Below the pieces are notes generated by a model, which saw only the letters and a program-made list of their open reading frames with translations, had not been told where the DNA came from and made no database searches. From Basidiobolus meristosporus CBS 931.73 (lineage: Eukaryota; Basidiobolomycota; Basidiobolomycetes; Basidiobolales; Basidiobolaceae), in NCBI GenBank assembly GCA_002104905.1, contig MCFE01000074.1, positions 121,106-185,105 of the forward strand: a stretch of DNA of 64,000 nucleotides. Reading direction: 5' to 3'. A program made the position numbers and the translations under genes. Below, piece by piece: positions 35,632 through 47,659 of the stretch (position 1 is its first letter; every line of letters begins with the position of its first letter).

Positions 35632-35832
35632 GGCCGAGTGATCCATCAATAAATCCATGGTTGAAACCAAATTATTTATTTACTTATTTGGTCGGGAAGT
35701 ACGATTGACTTCCAATTGCTTACAAATTCCAAATGGATCCCAAGTAAAAAAAAAACGTTAAAGCGAGAAAATGGTCCCGGAATTTTCTTCACGTAACTTC
35801 GTTGTACATACTTTTTTCTTGTTACCGGTGAA

Positions 35833-38364
35833 ATGAGTCTCGCACAACAGGAGTGGGCCATCCTTCTAGGCAACGAACTTCCAAATGCCCAAGAGCCCTT
35901 GGATATCTTGGTCAATCACCTCATCAAGGGGAACTTCAAAGACGTTTTGACCTCCCAAGGTGCCCAGTTATTCTTTGGTACCAACTCCCCTCTCGAACAA
36001 TTAGGTGAAAATGTACACTTTTTGGAAAATGGCGATCTCGCCGCCTACATCACCGCTAGAGCAGATCAGTACATGAAGGAGCAGATGGAGGATTCCTCCC
36101 TGGGGGCTAAGAAGCAGCTAGAGCTCTTGTGTTACGGCATCGCCTGCTTGAATTCCTTCGTTCAAGCTGGCTGGACTGGACCAAAACTTTCAATCGAGGC
36201 CCACGAGATTTTGCCAGTAGATTGTCGCGGAAAGCTCCCAGAATTCAAACAGGCGGCGCTTCGAGCCTTGTCCAGTGATAGTGAGGATGTCTACCACTTG
36301 GCCCCACAGCCACTTTACTTGTGGTACGCAGTCACCTTACTCGCCAAAGTTGGAAGAAATCACTTCACCAATCTGAGCTCGGCTGAGTGGTGGGCCTATC
36401 GTGCACTTTTCATTCAACAGAAGATTTTGGATAATGGATCAGCCACCTTGCATGACGAGATCTACGCCCTCCTGGACGCCATCGAAAATCGCCTACCTAC
36501 CGAGGGTGCTTCACTCAATGCCAAGCTACTAGCTAGATATCGCATCGAACAAGGTATTGTCTGCCATTACTATCACCACGATCGCAAGGCTTTTGATCGC
36601 TTCACACAGGCCCAGGAAATTACTGGGTTGAAGTGGGAGTTAACCGGTGCCCTTGGTAAGCGTACCAAGTTCCAAACCTTCGACGTCTCCCAACTTGTGC
36701 TGTTGGCCAAGAGCGCCGAGGAGGAAAACCACGCTCCGGGAAATGCCCCCGAGACGCTTGCCTTAAACGACGACACCCTCCTGGAGTCTATCGAACTCAC
36801 CAACCCCGAGGAAAACCAGGGAAAGCAGGGCAACCTGAGAGTCATTGATCAATGCATCCTCTTGTCCCTTTGCTTGAACGTCAAGAACTCCAACCCCGCC
36901 AACGGTATCACCAACGAGCAAATGGTCCCTTACGTCACCCGTGTTCTCGAGAATCCTAACAACTGGATGGTCCACACCATGGGACTTTTACTCCGCTCCA
37001 GACTGGAGTCCAACAAATCCCGTACGGTGGAACGCTCCGCCCTTCAGCTGCAAGCTTTGGTGGATCAATTCTCGTTGGAGGAGTCCAGTGTGACCGAGAG
37101 ATTGGCCTACTTCTACACCATCGACCTTCCCTCCAAATGGGAAATGGAGAAGGAATTGGCCGAGAGATTCATGTCGTTGGGAGTGATTCGCAGCGCGTTG
37201 GAGATCTTCGAGAGACTGGAGACCTGGGAGGAGGTTATCCAATGCTACGCCTTGTTGGAGAAGGTGGAGAAGGCAGAGGCCATCATTCGGGAAAGACTCG
37301 CGATCGAGCCCAACTCCCCCAAACTGCACTGCATTCTGGGAGACTTGAGAAAGGAGCCCAGTCACTGGGAGCAGGCTTGGGAGATCTCTGGAGGACGCTA
37401 TGCTCGTGCCCAGCGCTCTCTTGGTAGCTACTACTTCCAGAAAAACCAGTTCGCCAAATCGATGAAGGCCTATCAGAATGCCTTGACAATCAACCCCCTC
37501 TTTGAGAACTCCTGGTTCATCTGCGGTTGCGCTGCCATGCAGATCGAGGAGTGGGACGTGGCCATTCAAGCATTCACCCGCTGTGTCTCGCTAGACAACG
37601 AGAACGGTGAAGCCTGGAACAACCTCGCATCCGTCTACCTGCGCCAACAGAAGAAGCTCGAAGCCTACCAGGCACTCCAACAAGGGCTTCGACTCAAGTT
37701 CGACAGCTGGAAGATTTGGACCAACTACATGTATGTGTGTGTTGACATTGGAAGCTTCAGCGAGGCGATTCGTGCCTTCGAGCGCGTGGTTGACCTGCGT
37801 TGGGAGAAGGACCGGGAGAGCTGCGTTGATGTGGAGGTCTTGCGAATCATCATCAGCGCCTGCACTCGTGATGTGAGTGACTTCTTCAACCAGCCAGTCT
37901 CCAAGTTGGCCAATCGCATCGAAGGCTTGCTGATGGAAACCATCACTTCCAGAATCACCCAAAACCCATCCATCTGGAACATTGTCGCCGATTTCTTCTT
38001 CTGGAAGGGCGACTACGTCAAATGCCTTGACTGTCACATCAAAGCCTATCGGGCTGTGCTGCACCAACAATCCATCGAGATTGACGAGAAGGTGTTCACA
38101 AGCGTCGCCGAGGCCGCTATAGAGATGGTCGACTGGTACCGGAACCTAGGCTCTAAGCCTGTCTGCGTTCCTGTCAACGCCGGCGACAGCACCGAAGATG
38201 GAGTCGTTCCAAAGAAGAGAATAGATGAGGTCGTCTGCAAAGACTGGAAATACCAGGCCAAGATGCTCCTGAGGAGCTTGATTGGCCGTACAAGAGATAT
38301 GTTCGAGGGCACGGCGGCTCATGATCGACTGGTTGAGGAGTTGAAGGAATTGAACTCGGAATAG
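35833..38364 (+). CDS. TTC27/Emw1-like tetratricopeptide protein
   Basis: Intronless, 843 residues, the same size as the TTC27 family. Yeast Emw1 is essential and linked to cell-wall integrity; the molecular role of the family is poorly known. The N-terminal half is helical. TPR repeats run from about residue 440 to 720, including the conserved core NPLFENSWFICGCAAMQIEE and EAWNNLASVYLRQQKK, which match the family very closely. The C-terminal part (about residues 740-843) is helical. The start at 35833 sits 200 bp after the copine stop, on the same strand. Confidence 0.93.
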   Translation: MSLAQQEWAILLGNELPNAQEPLDILVNHLIKGNFKDVLTSQGAQLFFGTNSPLEQLGENVHFLENGDLAAYITARADQYMKEQMEDSSLGAKKQLELLCYGIACLNSFVQAGWTGPKLSIEAHEILPVDCRGKLPEFKQAALRALSSDSEDVYHLAPQPLYLWYAVTLLAKVGRNHFTNLSSAEWWAYRALFIQQKILDNGSATLHDEIYALLDAIENRLPTEGASLNAKLLARYRIEQGIVCHYYHHDRKAFDRFTQAQEITGLKWELTGALGKRTKFQTFDVSQLVLLAKSAEEENHAPGNAPETLALNDDTLLESIELTNPEENQGKQGNLRVIDQCILLSLCLNVKNSNPANGITNEQMVPYVTRVLENPNNWMVHTMGLLLRSRLESNKSRTVERSALQLQALVDQFSLEESSVTERLAYFYTIDLPSKWEMEKELAERFMSLGVIRSALEIFERLETWEEVIQCYALLEKVEKAEAIIRERLAIEPNSPKLHCILGDLRKEPSHWEQAWEISGGRYARAQRSLGSYYFQKNQFAKSMKAYQNALTINPLFENSWFICGCAAMQIEEWDVAIQAFTRCVSLDNENGEAWNNLASVYLRQQKKLEAYQALQQGLRLKFDSWKIWTNYMYVCVDIGSFSEAIRAFERVVDLRWEKDRESCVDVEVLRIIISACTRDVSDFFNQPVSKLANRIEGLLMETITSRITQNPSIWNIVADFFFWKGDYVKCLDCHIKAYRAVLHQQSIEIDEKVFTSVAEAAIEMVDWYRNLGSKPVCVPVNAGDSTEDGVVPKKRIDEVVCKDWKYQAKMLLRSLIGRTRDMFEGTAAHDRLVEELKELNSE

Positions 38365-38420
38365 ATCGATTTTGTCCCACCGTCGTCTTTATTATTGTAC
38401 ATTGGATGATTCCTTAATTT

Positions 38421-39424
38421 CTACCACAATAAATGCTTAGCTTTATTCCCCAACATAGATGGCCACCCATACCATTTGCCTCCAAACACCAATGTCGCCT
38501 GTGCAAAGTCCTTGACGAACTGCACTCTGTTGCCAGAGTGGAACCTGATGCTTGCTGGAAGTTCGACCTGTATCGTATCTAGTCCACCGATCCTCCAATA
38601 CCTGTCAGTACTATATCCGCCGCGGTAATAACTCCCGTTGTTGGGTGAGGGATACTGTGGAGATGGCACTGTCTTATATCCCAGAGATCCTAGAAGCCCG
38701 CCAAACGAGTTGTTGTGGCGAAGTAGATCGGCTATTTGGAAATGTAGGGAATTGTTCAGTAAGCGGCTCAGGCTGAAAGAGCCGCCGTACATGTTGAGCC
38801 TATCGTCAGGAAGTTGCAACTGGTCCTTGCCAAGTAGATATCCCAACTCGATCCAGTTCTCGGGATGCCTTTGTCCTACAAAAGCTCCATGTTATACCAT
38901 GTTGGCTTTGTCTGGGCCAGACCGAAGGACTTACCGTGAATGTCCAAATAGAGGCCGCGTCCAAACAATTCCTGAACTTCCTTACAGGCTAGCAGTACTT
39001 TCTCGTGGTATTCATTGTAAACTCTGGCTGCTTTTAAGTTATCGTAAGCCTGGCTCCCGGGCTCTCGATTCACGTCGACTTTTTTCCTGCTCAGGTGGCA
39101 AATGATAAGATATGGCCGCCTGCCCAGGCTGCTTAGATGCTCGACCAACTCTCTGGCAATTTCTTGGGTGTGTATGTCGCCAAGCAACCTGTTTTGAGGA
39201 GATTTCCTTCTATCCGGAAAAGACACTGGGAACAAGTAGCCACCGTGTGGTGCCGTGATTACGAGCGGGAAATCCCCTCTGACAAATTCAACATATTCAT
39301 CAGTTGCTTTGGAAGCGAAATGTGGAGCAGATAGTACAAATTCTCTATCTCTAGTCAACGAATAGATGATTCCTGGGTGTAGCACGACTAGCAGACAACA
39401 TATGAGCCATCTCTGGTGTATCAT
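38421..39424 (-). CDS. Secreted N-formylglutamate amidohydrolase-like protein
   Basis: Two exons on the minus strand, 39424-38935 and 38875-38421, 314 residues. An N-terminal signal peptide is evident (positive residue, then LICCLLVVLH, ending near SLT). The fold family is recognised by VITAPHGGYL, GDIHTQEIARELVEHL, ICHLSRKKVDVNR and YLDIHGKS, which hold the metal-binding His, Glu and catalytic residues of FGase-type hydrolases. Eukaryotic secreted members have no settled substrate, so amide or peptide h ydrolysis outside the cell is an inference. It converges with TTC27, stops 57 bp apart. Confidence 0.82.
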
Positions 39425-39845
39425 TGCATTGAGGGTTAGAAATCAGTGTATGCGCATTTCAACGTCACAACATCCACCACTCATTCAAATGGGGAGTGCC
39501 ATGACGGTCTAATCTGATTGTCTTCGCAATCTATCGAAAAATCCGAAAGCCCCACCGTTTTAGTCCACCTCGGAAGGAATTCCAGGCCATTCACGCAAAA
39601 CCCGGTGTTTATTCAAGCGCATTTGAGAAAAAAACCATTTGAGATGAAAAAATTGCTCATCTGACTGTAATTGGATCGTGGAAAAGAAAAAAAAGTTTCC
39701 CTCGAATTAGGGGTGATGGGTAGGACGTGGTTGGGCGGGAGGGGAATATCGAAAGATAGTGGAAAACCACTTGCACCTCGCGGGTTTCTTTTACGAACAG
39801 TTGTTGTCCGGTGTTCACGTATTCTAGTCTCCAGTTAATTCTAAT
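39425..39845. promoter_or_regulatory. Divergent intergenic region (amidohydrolase-like / eIF3h)
   Basis: About 420 bases between two start codons facing away from each other, with A- and T-tracts (39650-39700). It must contain both promoters; no specific element identified. Confidence 0.4.
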
Positions 39846-41200
39846 ATGGCCCAACTTAAGAATGAAAGATTAGCTTCCACTGCTTTGGATGTCGAAGGCA
39901 GCAAGCCTGTTGAAGTCGTGCAACTTGATTCCTTGGTAGGTTTACATCCTGGCCGATGGTGGTGTTTATTAGTAGACTAATCTATCTTGAACTCCATCCA
40001 GGTTGCCCTCAAGATCCTTAAGCACTCTCGTGAGAACTATCCTTCTCCCGTCACCGGCTCCCTCTTGGGTCTCGACGTAAACGGAACCCTGGAAGTATCC
40101 AACTGCTTCCCATTCCCTTCTTCATACAGCAACGATGATGCCGATGGTAGAATCCCCTATTGTAACTCGCAAAACGAATATCTTACTGACAACCCGTTCT
40201 TAGGTGAACAATACCAACTTGACATGATGAGATGCCTTCGCGACGTTAATGTGGATAACAACTCTGTTGGTTGGTACCAATCCACCTACAGAGGGGCTTT
40301 CATGAACCAATCTTTGATCGAAAGACAATACAACTACCAAGTCAGCTTCGGAAACAAGAGCGTCGTCATCATCCATGGTATTTCCAACGCATAGCTATCA
40401 TTCAAGTGAACTCCAAGCGCTGACCCTGTTTTTGTAGACGTCGACCGTGCCTCTCAAGGAAACGCTTCCCTTCGCGCCTTCAGATTGAGCGAATCTTTCA
40501 TGGAAGCCTACAAGGAGAAGAAATTCACCTCAGAAATGTAACGGTTCTCCTCTCAATAGATTCCAAGAAACCACCCTAACCTATGCACTCTACAGTTTGT
40601 CTCAATTGAAGTTGAGCTATGAAAATATCCTTGAAGAGCTCCCCGTTGCCATCCGTAACTCCAACCTTGTCAACGCTATGCTCTATGAGATGGAGGATGT
40701 TGATACCATCCCCACCAACAGCTTCAACCCCGAGTACTTGAAGGAATTCACCGACAAGATTGCCCCACTCACCCCCAACTTCGATGTTCTTGAGTTGAGC
40801 TTGAATCCTTTCGTCGAGAAGAACTTGGAGTGCTTGATCGACAGCATCGAAGAGCACGCCTCCGAGCAAGGCAACTTCCAATACTGGCAACGTAGTGTTG
40901 CTAGGGAGCAGGCCAAGATCCAACAACACCTTTCCAAGAGAGTAAGTGAGATGCACACCATCAGCAAAGTCCAGTACTAACGTTCGTAAATAGAAGGCCG
41001 AGAACGCCTCTCGTGTGGCGGCCGGACAGAAGCCTCTGCCTGAGGAGGACATCAACACCCTATTCAAACTCCCTCAAGAGCCATCCAGGTTGGAGAGCAT
41101 GTTGATCACCAGCCAAATCAGCGAATACTGCAAACAAGTCAACCAATTCTCAGGACCGGCACTCGGTAAACTGTTCTCCGCTGGTGAACTCCAGAAGTAA
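39846..41200 (+). CDS. Eukaryotic translation initiation factor 3 subunit H
   Basis: Six exons, 39846-39935, 40002-40146, 40204-40377, 40438-40537, 40596-40941 and 40994-41200, give 353 residues, the family length. eIF3h is a noncatalytic MPN-domain subunit of the eIF3 complex that supports 43S recruitment and reinitiation. The MPN domain fills residues about 27-160: [45 protein letters not shown]. The JAMM metal-binding histidines are lost, as expected for this subunit. The C-terminal helical part ends with [20 protein letters not shown] and [18 protein letters not shown], close to the human protein. Confidence 0.95.
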
Positions 41201-41775
41201 ACATCATCATCTTAGGCGTAATTCCCTTTTCTTGACCTTGGTCAATTGTTGTAAACCATACCGAAAGAAATATATAAACACATCTCGAAAAGATGATTAA
41301 TAGCGTAGCTCATGACAGAGTTCCTGGTAACTGATCCCGGAAATCACTGAAACCCATTTGCGTTTGCCGTCATCACAGTGGTGAATGCTCAGATCAAAAA
41401 TAGCTTGGAACAGTGGTGATTTCCTAAATGCGTGGATTACTGTGCATTGTATTAATAGATTGGATCTGTATATTCCAAAAGGGGAATGATCAGTACGATT
41501 GCTATTTGCGAATAAGATTACTTCGCTCGAGGTTCCATTCATATCGTCCTGATAATGCCTACTTGTGGATATTTGTTTTTGGCGTGAAAGTGAAAAACGC
41601 TCGGTTACTTCGCTTTCTTCCTGTTTATATCTCCACCGGTCCCTAGAACTGTGTCCCAGATTCCAACTCCTCGTTTACCGTATATCTTATCACCCCCACG
41701 TCAACCGTAAATAGCTTGCTTACTGTAGAGTTGCTTGTATAACTTCATCCAGAGGAACTGCTATATTTCAAAGTC
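41201..41775. other. Intergenic between eIF3h and the RabGAP gene
   Basis: 575 bases; eIF3h 3' UTR on the left and RabGAP promoter on the right. Short frames here show no family resemblance. Confidence 0.45.
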
Positions 41776-44132
41776 ATGTCTACTTACAAAGAAAGGTAGG
41801 TTGGGCTAGCCGATTATCCGAGGACCTAGATATTCATTCTTATCTATGTACTGGATAGACTTCAACAGTTCCTTGAAATTACCAAGCCGGATTCTGGTTC
41901 CTCAAGTGTGGACGTGGAGCGCCTACAGAGGCTGTCCTTTCAGGGTAAGACGTGTCGCCAGGAGCTAGCGCACTCAAGGTTTACTAATTCTGAATACAGG
42001 CATCCCTGATGAACAAGGAATTAGACCCACTTGTTGGAAGGTACCTAGCGTCACTCAACATATTTTGTTTACGTATATTGACGTTGGTTCTTCCACAGCT
42101 TCTACTCGGATACCTCCCGCCTGACAAATCGCTCTGGAGCAAAATACTGAGCGAGAACCGTATATGCTATTATGTAAGTTTGGCCGCAATTAGGGTTTTG
42201 AGGAGCTGACTGACGGTTACTCTGTTAGAATTTCGTGAGAGACCTGATCGTTGATCCAGGAGAAGAAGAGGAAGCCATCCCCACCAACAGCGATCATGTA
42301 ACCCGTTTAGCAGTAACCTTGCCTATAGCTTCATTCAACTGATCCAATATGCACATATGTGTCTTTCTCTCGCTGAAGCCATTAAGTAACGCACCGGACA
42401 GCAAATGGAACACATATTTCAAAGACAATGCCACTTTGGAGCAAATCGATAAAGACGTCCGTCGTACGCTGCCGGATTTCGCTTTTTTCCAACAGCCAGT
42501 GACCCCGTCCGCTTTTTCGCCTCTTTCCCCTCATTCCTCAGCACGCTCGACACCCTTATCGCCTAAGCGTAAACACCTTTCCTTGGTCGAGCCTATCCCA
42601 GATAGACGTGCCCTGTTCAAGCGCTTACAGAATATAAACGGCCGAAGCGCTAACAAGCGGGCCGCCAAACCGGCTAGAAAGTTATCGATTAACATAGCAG
42701 TGAGCACTTCACCAAAAGCCTTCTTGGAAAGATTGAGCTCAAAGGCGAGCGAGGAGGAATCATGCGACCTCCACTGGGAGGTGATCGAACGGCTGCTCTT
42801 CATCTATGCCAAGCTGAACCCAGGTGTTGGCTACGTTCAAGGGATGAACGAGATCCTAGGGCCAATTTATTACACAATGGCCAACGATCCAGATGAGGAA
42901 TCCCGAGGTAAATACGGCGCCTTGATGGTCTTGTCTGTGCTCATTGCTTAGTTACCTTCTCTCTCTTAGCTCATGCGGAGGCGGATTCTTTCTTCGTCTT
43001 CACCCTCCTGATGTCCAATATCCGAGACCACTTTGTTCGAACTTTGGATAATAACACAGACTCTGGCATCAACGCGTCGATGAAACGCATGAACGAACTC
43101 CTCAAAGAGATGGACTTCGAGCTGTGGCAGAATCTAGTAATCCGTAGTAGCGCACATGCCCCCGCGACTATCGTACTAACCCAACCTTACTCATAGGAGG
43201 ATAAAAGCATCATTCCAACCTATTATGCGTTCAGGTGGCTGACTGTAATGTGTACACAGGAGTTCAGTCTCCCGGAAGTCATCCGACTCTGGGATTCGAT
43301 TCTGGCCGACCAAGATCGTGGAAACGGCCTTGAGTTTCTCATTGACTTTTGCTGCGCTATGGTCATGTAAGTGATGGTACTTTTGAGTCAGTGCTGAGTG
43401 GTCGACTAATCGGATTTTCGCTAGTTGCATTCGTTCGGAAATCCTTTCAGCATCTTTTGTAAATAGCATCAAATTGTTACAGGTTCGTTCAGCTGCTCGG
43501 ATAGTGGCCTCCTAACCCTCTACTCACCCGTCGTTCCTTAGAATTATCCAATCTCGGACATCCACCAGGTTCTACAGAAAGCGTACGAATTGCGCAACAT
43601 CCAACAACGCCACAAAGAAGCTCTGAGAATGCAGCAGGAAACGCTTCGGCGAATCCAGGAGGATCCTAACCTCTTGAACCCGTATGGGTTCATCCCCCTG
43701 TCCCCCACATCCTCCGATGATGAGAAACCCACCAAACACAAGGCCATCAGTTATTCACCGGGCGACAGTGAAGACGAGGATGATCTGGTGGTGTTCAAAA
43801 CCCTACCCCAGGGAACCAAAGTGCTAATAGATTCACCTACCACACCGCCACACTCCCCCACATCAAGTGTCCGGCTGAGTGGCCTACTGAAGGTAGTGAA
43901 TGGACATGGCTCCAAAGAGCGCGCGAACCACCTCGAGGAAGGTAACCTCAAAGGAGACATGGAGCGAGACCACATTTCTTCCGATGAGCCGGAGAGCAAG
44001 GGATTCCAATTTTTCAAATCCAAGGTAAACTTGTTCAACAGAAACCCCGCCAACCCCGGGTCAGTCGCGTCGAAGCTGGGTCAGGGTGGGAGACGATTTG
44101 CCGCATTCTGGAAGGAGCGCAAGGTGAATTAG
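41776..44132 (+). CDS. TBC-domain Rab GTPase-activating protein, TBC1D13-like
   Basis: Ten exons, 41776-41795, 41859-41944, 42000-42040, 42099-42173, 42229-42297, 42379-42907, 42970-43136, 43197-43366, 43425-43482 and 43542-44132, 601 residues, all phases closing. TBC proteins switch off Rab GTPases; TBC1D13 acts on Rab35 in animals. The domain starts GIRPTCWKLLLGYLPPD; the arginine finger is in QIDKDVRRTLPDF and the glutamine finger in YVQGMNEILGP. AEADSFFVFTLLMSNIRDHF, TYYAFRWLTV, EVIRLWDSILAD and LLQNYPISDIHQVLQKA complete it. Between the two fingers is a Ser/Pro-rich insert of about 100 residues, larger than in animals, and a 170-residue acidic, Ser-rich C-tail is added. Confidence 0.94.
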
Positions 44133-44498
44133 AGCGGGGGGTTGTGTTTATCTACATAGAGCGATTTTTGCCATCCTACATCTAATCTGCCGAAATCTCC
44201 CTCTTTCTTGCCCCCTTCAGTGGGTTTTCGTTGGTCTTGTTCATATATATATATACCGCTTTAACTCTTATAAATTCGATTGAAATTGTGCTTCCCGACT
44301 GTTTGCTTTATCGAGTTTATTCAAACGGAGTATATACATAGCTAGACTAGAGGAGATATGATGCGAGCTGAGGGATGAGCCGGTCATCCTTGAACTCGTG
44401 GTAAATAATAGAGGCGTAGGCTGGTTGTGGTATATAATAGAGCTATAAGAGCGATAAATCTATGGTACAGGAATGTGACGGGAGGGGAGATGGCAAAG

Positions 44499-45389
44499 CT
44501 AGGATAGAATATTTGGAGTCAACGCGAGCCGAATCGTCTCATTCCTGAGCTCCGGATCAACAATCATTCTCTCGAAGCTTTCGACTTTCTGCAGTCTGTT
44601 CTCAAATTTGGCTATGGTTTCGGGGCTGGATGGGTCTTCTGCAGGGTCCTCATGGGCCGGTGCGCATTCCTCACCCGACCTCGATCCGCCCCTCCCGCCA
44701 AAAAGTCTTCTACCAAACAGTGGGCCCATAAAGCCAGAGCTCCCAGATCCCTTACGGACTTTCTTTATGGGTTGGCACTGACTCTCACCGAAAGTCTTCT
44801 TACGCTTCAGTAGCGAGCCAGCATTGAATATGGACTTTTTACGCTTGCGATTGTCGGGGTATCCATTGTGGGCAGGCTCAAATTCACAATAACATCTTTT
44901 CCGCGGGGTCTTCGAGTGGGTGGTGCATTTCTCACAGTGCCCTTGCTTCGGGAGGGGTGACTTCTCCATTGGAATCGACCCCCCGAAACCCGTACAGAGC
45001 TCTCCATAAATACCGGAGTGGAGCTGAGTTTCTTTGGGCTTGGGATCTGCTTGTGGCGAATCCGACAACCGCTTGCTGTTCCTCAGGGAACCTAAACCCG
45101 AACCGTCATTAAGCGAGGTCTTCTCGGCACTGGGGAAAGCTTGACTTGAAGTACGTAGAAACACGCGCTCCCAAGTCGAGCCTTCCGAGTTCGTGAGAGA
45201 GACGCCGGAATCGGAGCAAACGTCATCACGGCCTGAATTCTCCTGCTGGATGTTGGTGTTGTGTCTGGCGCCTCTCTTCGAGAAAATCTTACGGAACGAC
45301 CGAGAGATGGAATGAGCAAAAGGGATTGAATTGGACATGCTGCAAGTCGCGTTCTGCGCAGAAGCACTACGGAAAGGTCTGTATAACAA
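44499..45389 (-). CDS. Hypothetical basic, Cys-containing protein
   Basis: Open frame of 296 codons, or 279 from Met18 (MSNSIPFAHSISRS). I do not recognise the family. It is low in hydrophobic residues and probably largely disordered, with basic clusters (NRKRKK, KRKKTF, KKVRKG) that look like nuclear-localisation signals, and a short cysteine cluster (C-x2-C then C-x-C, around GHCEKC and RCYCEF) that could bind zinc. A Gly/Arg-rich run follows. The acidic C-terminus ends in a predicted helix. It converges with the RabGAP gene, stops about 370 bp apart. A start at Met18 is equally likely. Confidence 0.5.
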   Translation of the reverse strand: MLYRPFRSASAQNATCSMSNSIPFAHSISRSFRKIFSKRGARHNTNIQQENSGRDDVCSDSGVSLTNSEGSTWERVFLRTSSQAFPSAEKTSLNDGSGLGSLRNSKRLSDSPQADPKPKETQLHSGIYGELCTGFGGSIPMEKSPLPKQGHCEKCTTHSKTPRKRCYCEFEPAHNGYPDNRKRKKSIFNAGSLLKRKKTFGESQCQPIKKVRKGSGSSGFMGPLFGRRLFGGRGGSRSGEECAPAHEDPAEDPSSPETIAKFENRLQKVESFERMIVDPELRNETIRLALTPNILS

Positions 45390-45862
45390 ACACAGGGTAT
45401 GCAGTGACTGAGAAGAAAAAGATATCCGATCTAAAGCTGTGCCAAAACATTGGGCGGATTGACATTATATGGAATGGGAAAATTGCGTGAAAATTACGTT
45501 AAAAGGGAATCACAAAAGTTCCCCGAGCTATTAATACGGAGTGGCCATTGTAAGCATTATGGGGGTGTCTTTGTGGTGAACATCACTCAACTCCAAACTC
45601 GCTGATTGGTGACACCAGCCTATACTTACCGGGATTAGCAAAGGTCATGAAGGCACGTTATTTGTGGGTTGCCCAGTAGATTGTTGGCATCGAAAAGCTC
45701 TGAACAATGCGCCTGTAAACAAAGGGGCTTGGGAAGCGATTCTATTGGATATTTCGCATCGCAGGGTTGGAAGTTAACTTTTAATTCACAACTCAAAATT
45801 ATGCAAGATTAGCAAGGATATTGGCTAGGATACTTGGTGGCTAGGATACTTGGGGAGAATAT
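45390..45862. other. Intergenic, no gene recognised
   Basis: About 470 bases between two minus-strand genes. A short direct repeat, GGCTAGGATACTTGG, occurs twice near 45825-45855. Confidence 0.45.
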
Positions 45863-47230
45863 TCATACTAGTCGCTCAACGATCATATTTTCTGGCTGTT
45901 CATATGGATGGGATTGATATATACTGTGTTCTTGGGGAAGTGCCGATGCAGTTGGCGGTGCCTCCGGCTCTAACGGATTCCCTTTTTCATTGGGCTCACT
46001 GTCCACCCCTAGACGGGTTCCCCATGCTGTGACATGTAACGTGAATAGAGCGTACAGCTTCATGATAGCAAAGTAATAGTTGAACAAAAGGAATGCTGGC
46101 ACAAAGATCACGTCTTGCGGCCGTCTCCAGAAATGCGGCAACAGCTTAATCATACGGGTCAGTAACAACCAGGTGAAATATGACACAAGCACTACCCACA
46201 ATGGAAGGTGATACTGGCCCTTCGCCGCTTTTACACAGAGCATCGTAACCAATACTGGCCCTGCTAACAGCGAGATGGGGTTGAAAAATTTATCCAACAT
46301 TGTGTAGGCCACGTATGGGAAGCGATGCCAAATCACCCGTTCCGTAAACAAGGAGCGTATGTCCGAGCGCCAGGTATTTCGAGTCCAGCGCAAGACTTGC
46401 TTGAGAAAACGCCAATTATTTTTGAATGTCGAGAGAAGCTCTGCCTCGGGACAGACCTGCACGTAGGTATTCCAGCCATGTCGGACCATCCAACGGGTCA
46501 AGAATTTGTCATCCCCCGAGTTCAACTGATACTTGCCCAGCCAGAAATCATTGGTGAAGTTGTGAATAAAGGCTGGGTCTTTCAATATGCTTGTTCTGTA
46601 GGCAGCTGTTCGTCCAGAGAGGCAGCACACACCTCCATCTATGTGCGTTGACGCAGCAACTTCGATGTTGCGTTGGGTCAGCCGGAATCCAGCCAGCACC
46701 TCCCAGACGGTCTGGTGCTTCCCTACTGGTTTGACGGATTGCGAGGTGCCTACTCCGCCCATCCTCCGGTCCTCAAAGCAAGCCAACATGTATTCCAGAC
46801 ACGTGGGAGGCCAAATGGCGTCGTCATCGGCAAAGACAAGTATCTCGGTTGTGGTGTGGCGGATCCCCTCTACCATCTGGAGGCGCTTATTCGCTCTGGG
46901 AACAGTGAAGACCTTGATTCGGGTTGGGTCTACCGAGTCGGCTAGTTGCTGCAGTGGTTCGAGCATCTTCTCCTCGGTAATAATTAAGATCTCTTTGGGG
47001 TTGTTTGCTAGCCATGAATGGGCCGCCTCCTTAAACTCTTCTCCTGCATCAATGGTTGGAACTACTATGGTTACATCCTGGTCAGCTCGATATGTGGGGT
47101 TTTCTAGGGGTCTTTTGGGCTGATATACGAAATAGGCGGCGAGTTTGATGAAATACCATAGATATCTGTACAAGCCTATGATGCCGAACGGGATGAACAC
47201 CGGAAAGAAATCTGCCGTAAGGTACAACAT
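45863..47230 (-). CDS. Family 2 glycosyltransferase, Cps1/hyaluronan-synthase-like
   Basis: Single-exon gene of 455 residues. Processive GT2 enzymes of this group make an extracellular or wall polysaccharide from UDP-sugars at the plasma membrane; fungal relatives include Cryptococcus Cps1 and the GT2 needed for hyphal growth in plant pathogens. One N-terminal membrane segment (about 8-35) precedes the cytosolic domain: VTIVVPTIDAGEEF, the metal-binding FADDDAIWP, LSGRTAAYR, SGDDKFLTRWMV (acceptor aspartate) and KQVLRWTRNTWRS (the product-binding Q/R-x-x-RW). Membrane segments follow at about 320-345, 352-372 and 385-410. The cytosolic tail is acidic and Pro-rich. Confidence 0.88.
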   Translation of the reverse strand: MLYLTADFFPVFIPFGIIGLYRYLWYFIKLAAYFVYQPKRPLENPTYRADQDVTIVVPTIDAGEEFKEAAHSWLANNPKEILIITEEKMLEPLQQLADSVDPTRIKVFTVPRANKRLQMVEGIRHTTTEILVFADDDAIWPPTCLEYMLACFEDRRMGGVGTSQSVKPVGKHQTVWEVLAGFRLTQRNIEVAASTHIDGGVCCLSGRTAAYRTSILKDPAFIHNFTNDFWLGKYQLNSGDDKFLTRWMVRHGWNTYVQVCPEAELLSTFKNNWRFLKQVLRWTRNTWRSDIRSLFTERVIWHRFPYVAYTMLDKFFNPISLLAGPVLVTMLCVKAAKGQYHLPLWVVLVSYFTWLLLTRMIKLLPHFWRRPQDVIFVPAFLLFNYYFAIMKLYALFTLHVTAWGTRLGVDSEPNEKGNPLEPEAPPTASALPQEHSIYQSHPYEQPENMIVERLV

Positions 47231-47659
47231 TCTGCCGCGAGTGCGCTAGACAGATGGTATAGGAGAAGAGCGAGACAAACCAGAGATGAGTGGGAGGATT
47301 TGAGGCGGGAAGTAAATATAAAGTCGGTTCGAAGATCAGCATGCGGCTCTATCCGTTTACTAGAAAGATGCAGGGGCGGACATATTGTCCCTTTACACAA
47401 TGCCATTATGCTCTACACTATCCTCCATTCGGGTCCCAATCACTCGGGTTGATCCGAAATCTCACCATGATAAGACACATCATTGCTATTCTGTACATTG
47501 TATGTCCTACACACCACCCGCACTTTGTTGATTGTTGCTACCAAGCGTCATCCACATGTTGAGCTTTATTGTTCGGTAATAATTATGGGGAGGTTCTGTG
47601 CACTGCGAGTGAATTAGAGGGTTGGATATATATATGCAAAGATGTGTCCATTGAGGCCT
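47231..47659. other. Intergenic between GT2 and Vac14 3' end
   Basis: About 430 bases: GT2 promoter and the 3' end of Vac14, both genes on the minus strand. No other feature recognised. Confidence 0.4.
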